In this document: positions 6,077-6,196 of the stretch, piece by piece | How the letters are laid out: each line of letters opens with the position of its first letter | Numbering within the stretch: position 1 is the first letter of the stretch | Source: Anaerolineaceae bacterium | GTDB taxonomy: Bacteria; Chloroflexota; Anaerolineae; Anaerolineales; Anaerolineaceae | Reading direction: 5' to 3' | Length of the DNA: 6,196 nucleotides | NCBI GenBank assembly: GCA_028699715.1 | Contig: JAQVUC010000072.1 | Span: 1 to 6,196 of the forward strand | Made by a program: the position numbers and the translations under genes | The notes under the pieces: generated by a model | What the model saw: the letters and a program-made list of their open reading frames with translations, nothing else | Told to the model about the DNA's origin: nothing | Databases searched by the model: none

Positions 6077-6129
6077 TCTCAGAGCTCAACACAACGCTTG
6101 AATCAGCTGAGATAGCGGTGCAGGCGTTG
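6076..6129 (+). other. Interlocking inverted repeats after glnA
   Basis: ATCTCAG (6076-6082) can pair with CTGAGAT (6107-6113). Inside that loop CAACGC (6092-6097) can pair with GCGTTG (6124-6129), so the two stems cross. They form either alternative folds or an H-type pseudoknot. No T-run follows either stem, so this is not a canonical intrinsic terminator, although it may mark the glnA mRNA 3' end. The rest of the window to 6196 shows no gene or other clear signal. Confidence 0.25.
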
Positions 6130-6196
6130 ATCTAAGAGTTGTTTTGACTGTTTTATCAGGGCTAAGCTAAAAAGAAATCCCGGAGTTCATCTTCCA

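Noticed and set aside
6167..6196. Possible tail of a minus-strand gene ending in TAG at 6167-6169
   Set aside because: Only nine codons are inside the window and nothing in them identifies a protein; an open frame this short is expected by chance.
1..6196. CRISPR arrays, tRNA or rRNA genes, insertion sequences or attachment sites
   Set aside because: I saw no regularly spaced repeats, cloverleaf-like segments, transposase-like protein or long terminal inverted repeats on either strand.

Overview
This bacterial window has four genes, all on the plus strand, in three transcription blocks. Every gene has a purine-rich Shine-Dalgarno site, and two strong intrinsic terminators separate the blocks. 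The organism cannot be fixed from the window. An EF-G paralogue of the FusA2/EF-G-2 kind and a GSI-beta-like glutamine synthetase suggest a moderate-GC bacterium outside the Proteobacteria. An anaerobic Chloroflexota (Anaerolineae-type) origin is only a low-confidence impression.

Block 1 (1-2160) is the end of an operon. Its first gene is cut by the left edge. It encodes the end of a soluble alpha/beta domain fused to a polytopic membrane domain resembling PTS EIIC permeases. Its stop codon sits inside the Shine-Dalgarno of the next gene, which encodes a complete eight-stranded (beta/alpha)8 barrel with a phosphate-binding C-terminal signature (AEGGI...VVGTAF). I know neither as a characterised gene. 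The natural reading is a coupled uptake and phosphosugar-processing pair of unknown substrate, and it is the best candidate here for undescribed biology. A 14-bp hairpin with a T-run ends the block.

A 306-bp intergenic region (2101-2406) follows. It holds the terminator, a perfect 16-bp AT-rich palindrome, a good extended -10 promoter, a GC-rich hairpin at the predicted 5' end of the mRNA, and a possible 18-codon leader ORF whose stop overlaps the next start as ATGA.

Block 2 (about 2300-4522) is a complete EF-G family GTPase of 688 aa with all five domains. It carries paralogue-type changes in the GTPase motifs, notably Tyr in place of the catalytic His after DTPG. A 9-bp stem, T7 terminator follows.

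Block 3 (about 4523-6196) is a type I glutamine synthetase. Its best start is GTG at 4658 (472 aa), not the in-frame TTG at 4613. All visible active-site residues are kept, but the position of the regulatory adenylylation Tyr appears to be Leu. The last 120 bases contain inverted repeats but no recognisable gene or canonical terminator.

The blocks look like independent transcription units. Sampled stretches of block 1 are more AT-rich than the EF-G and glnA genes, so the transporter/barrel pair may have a different history from its neighbours.
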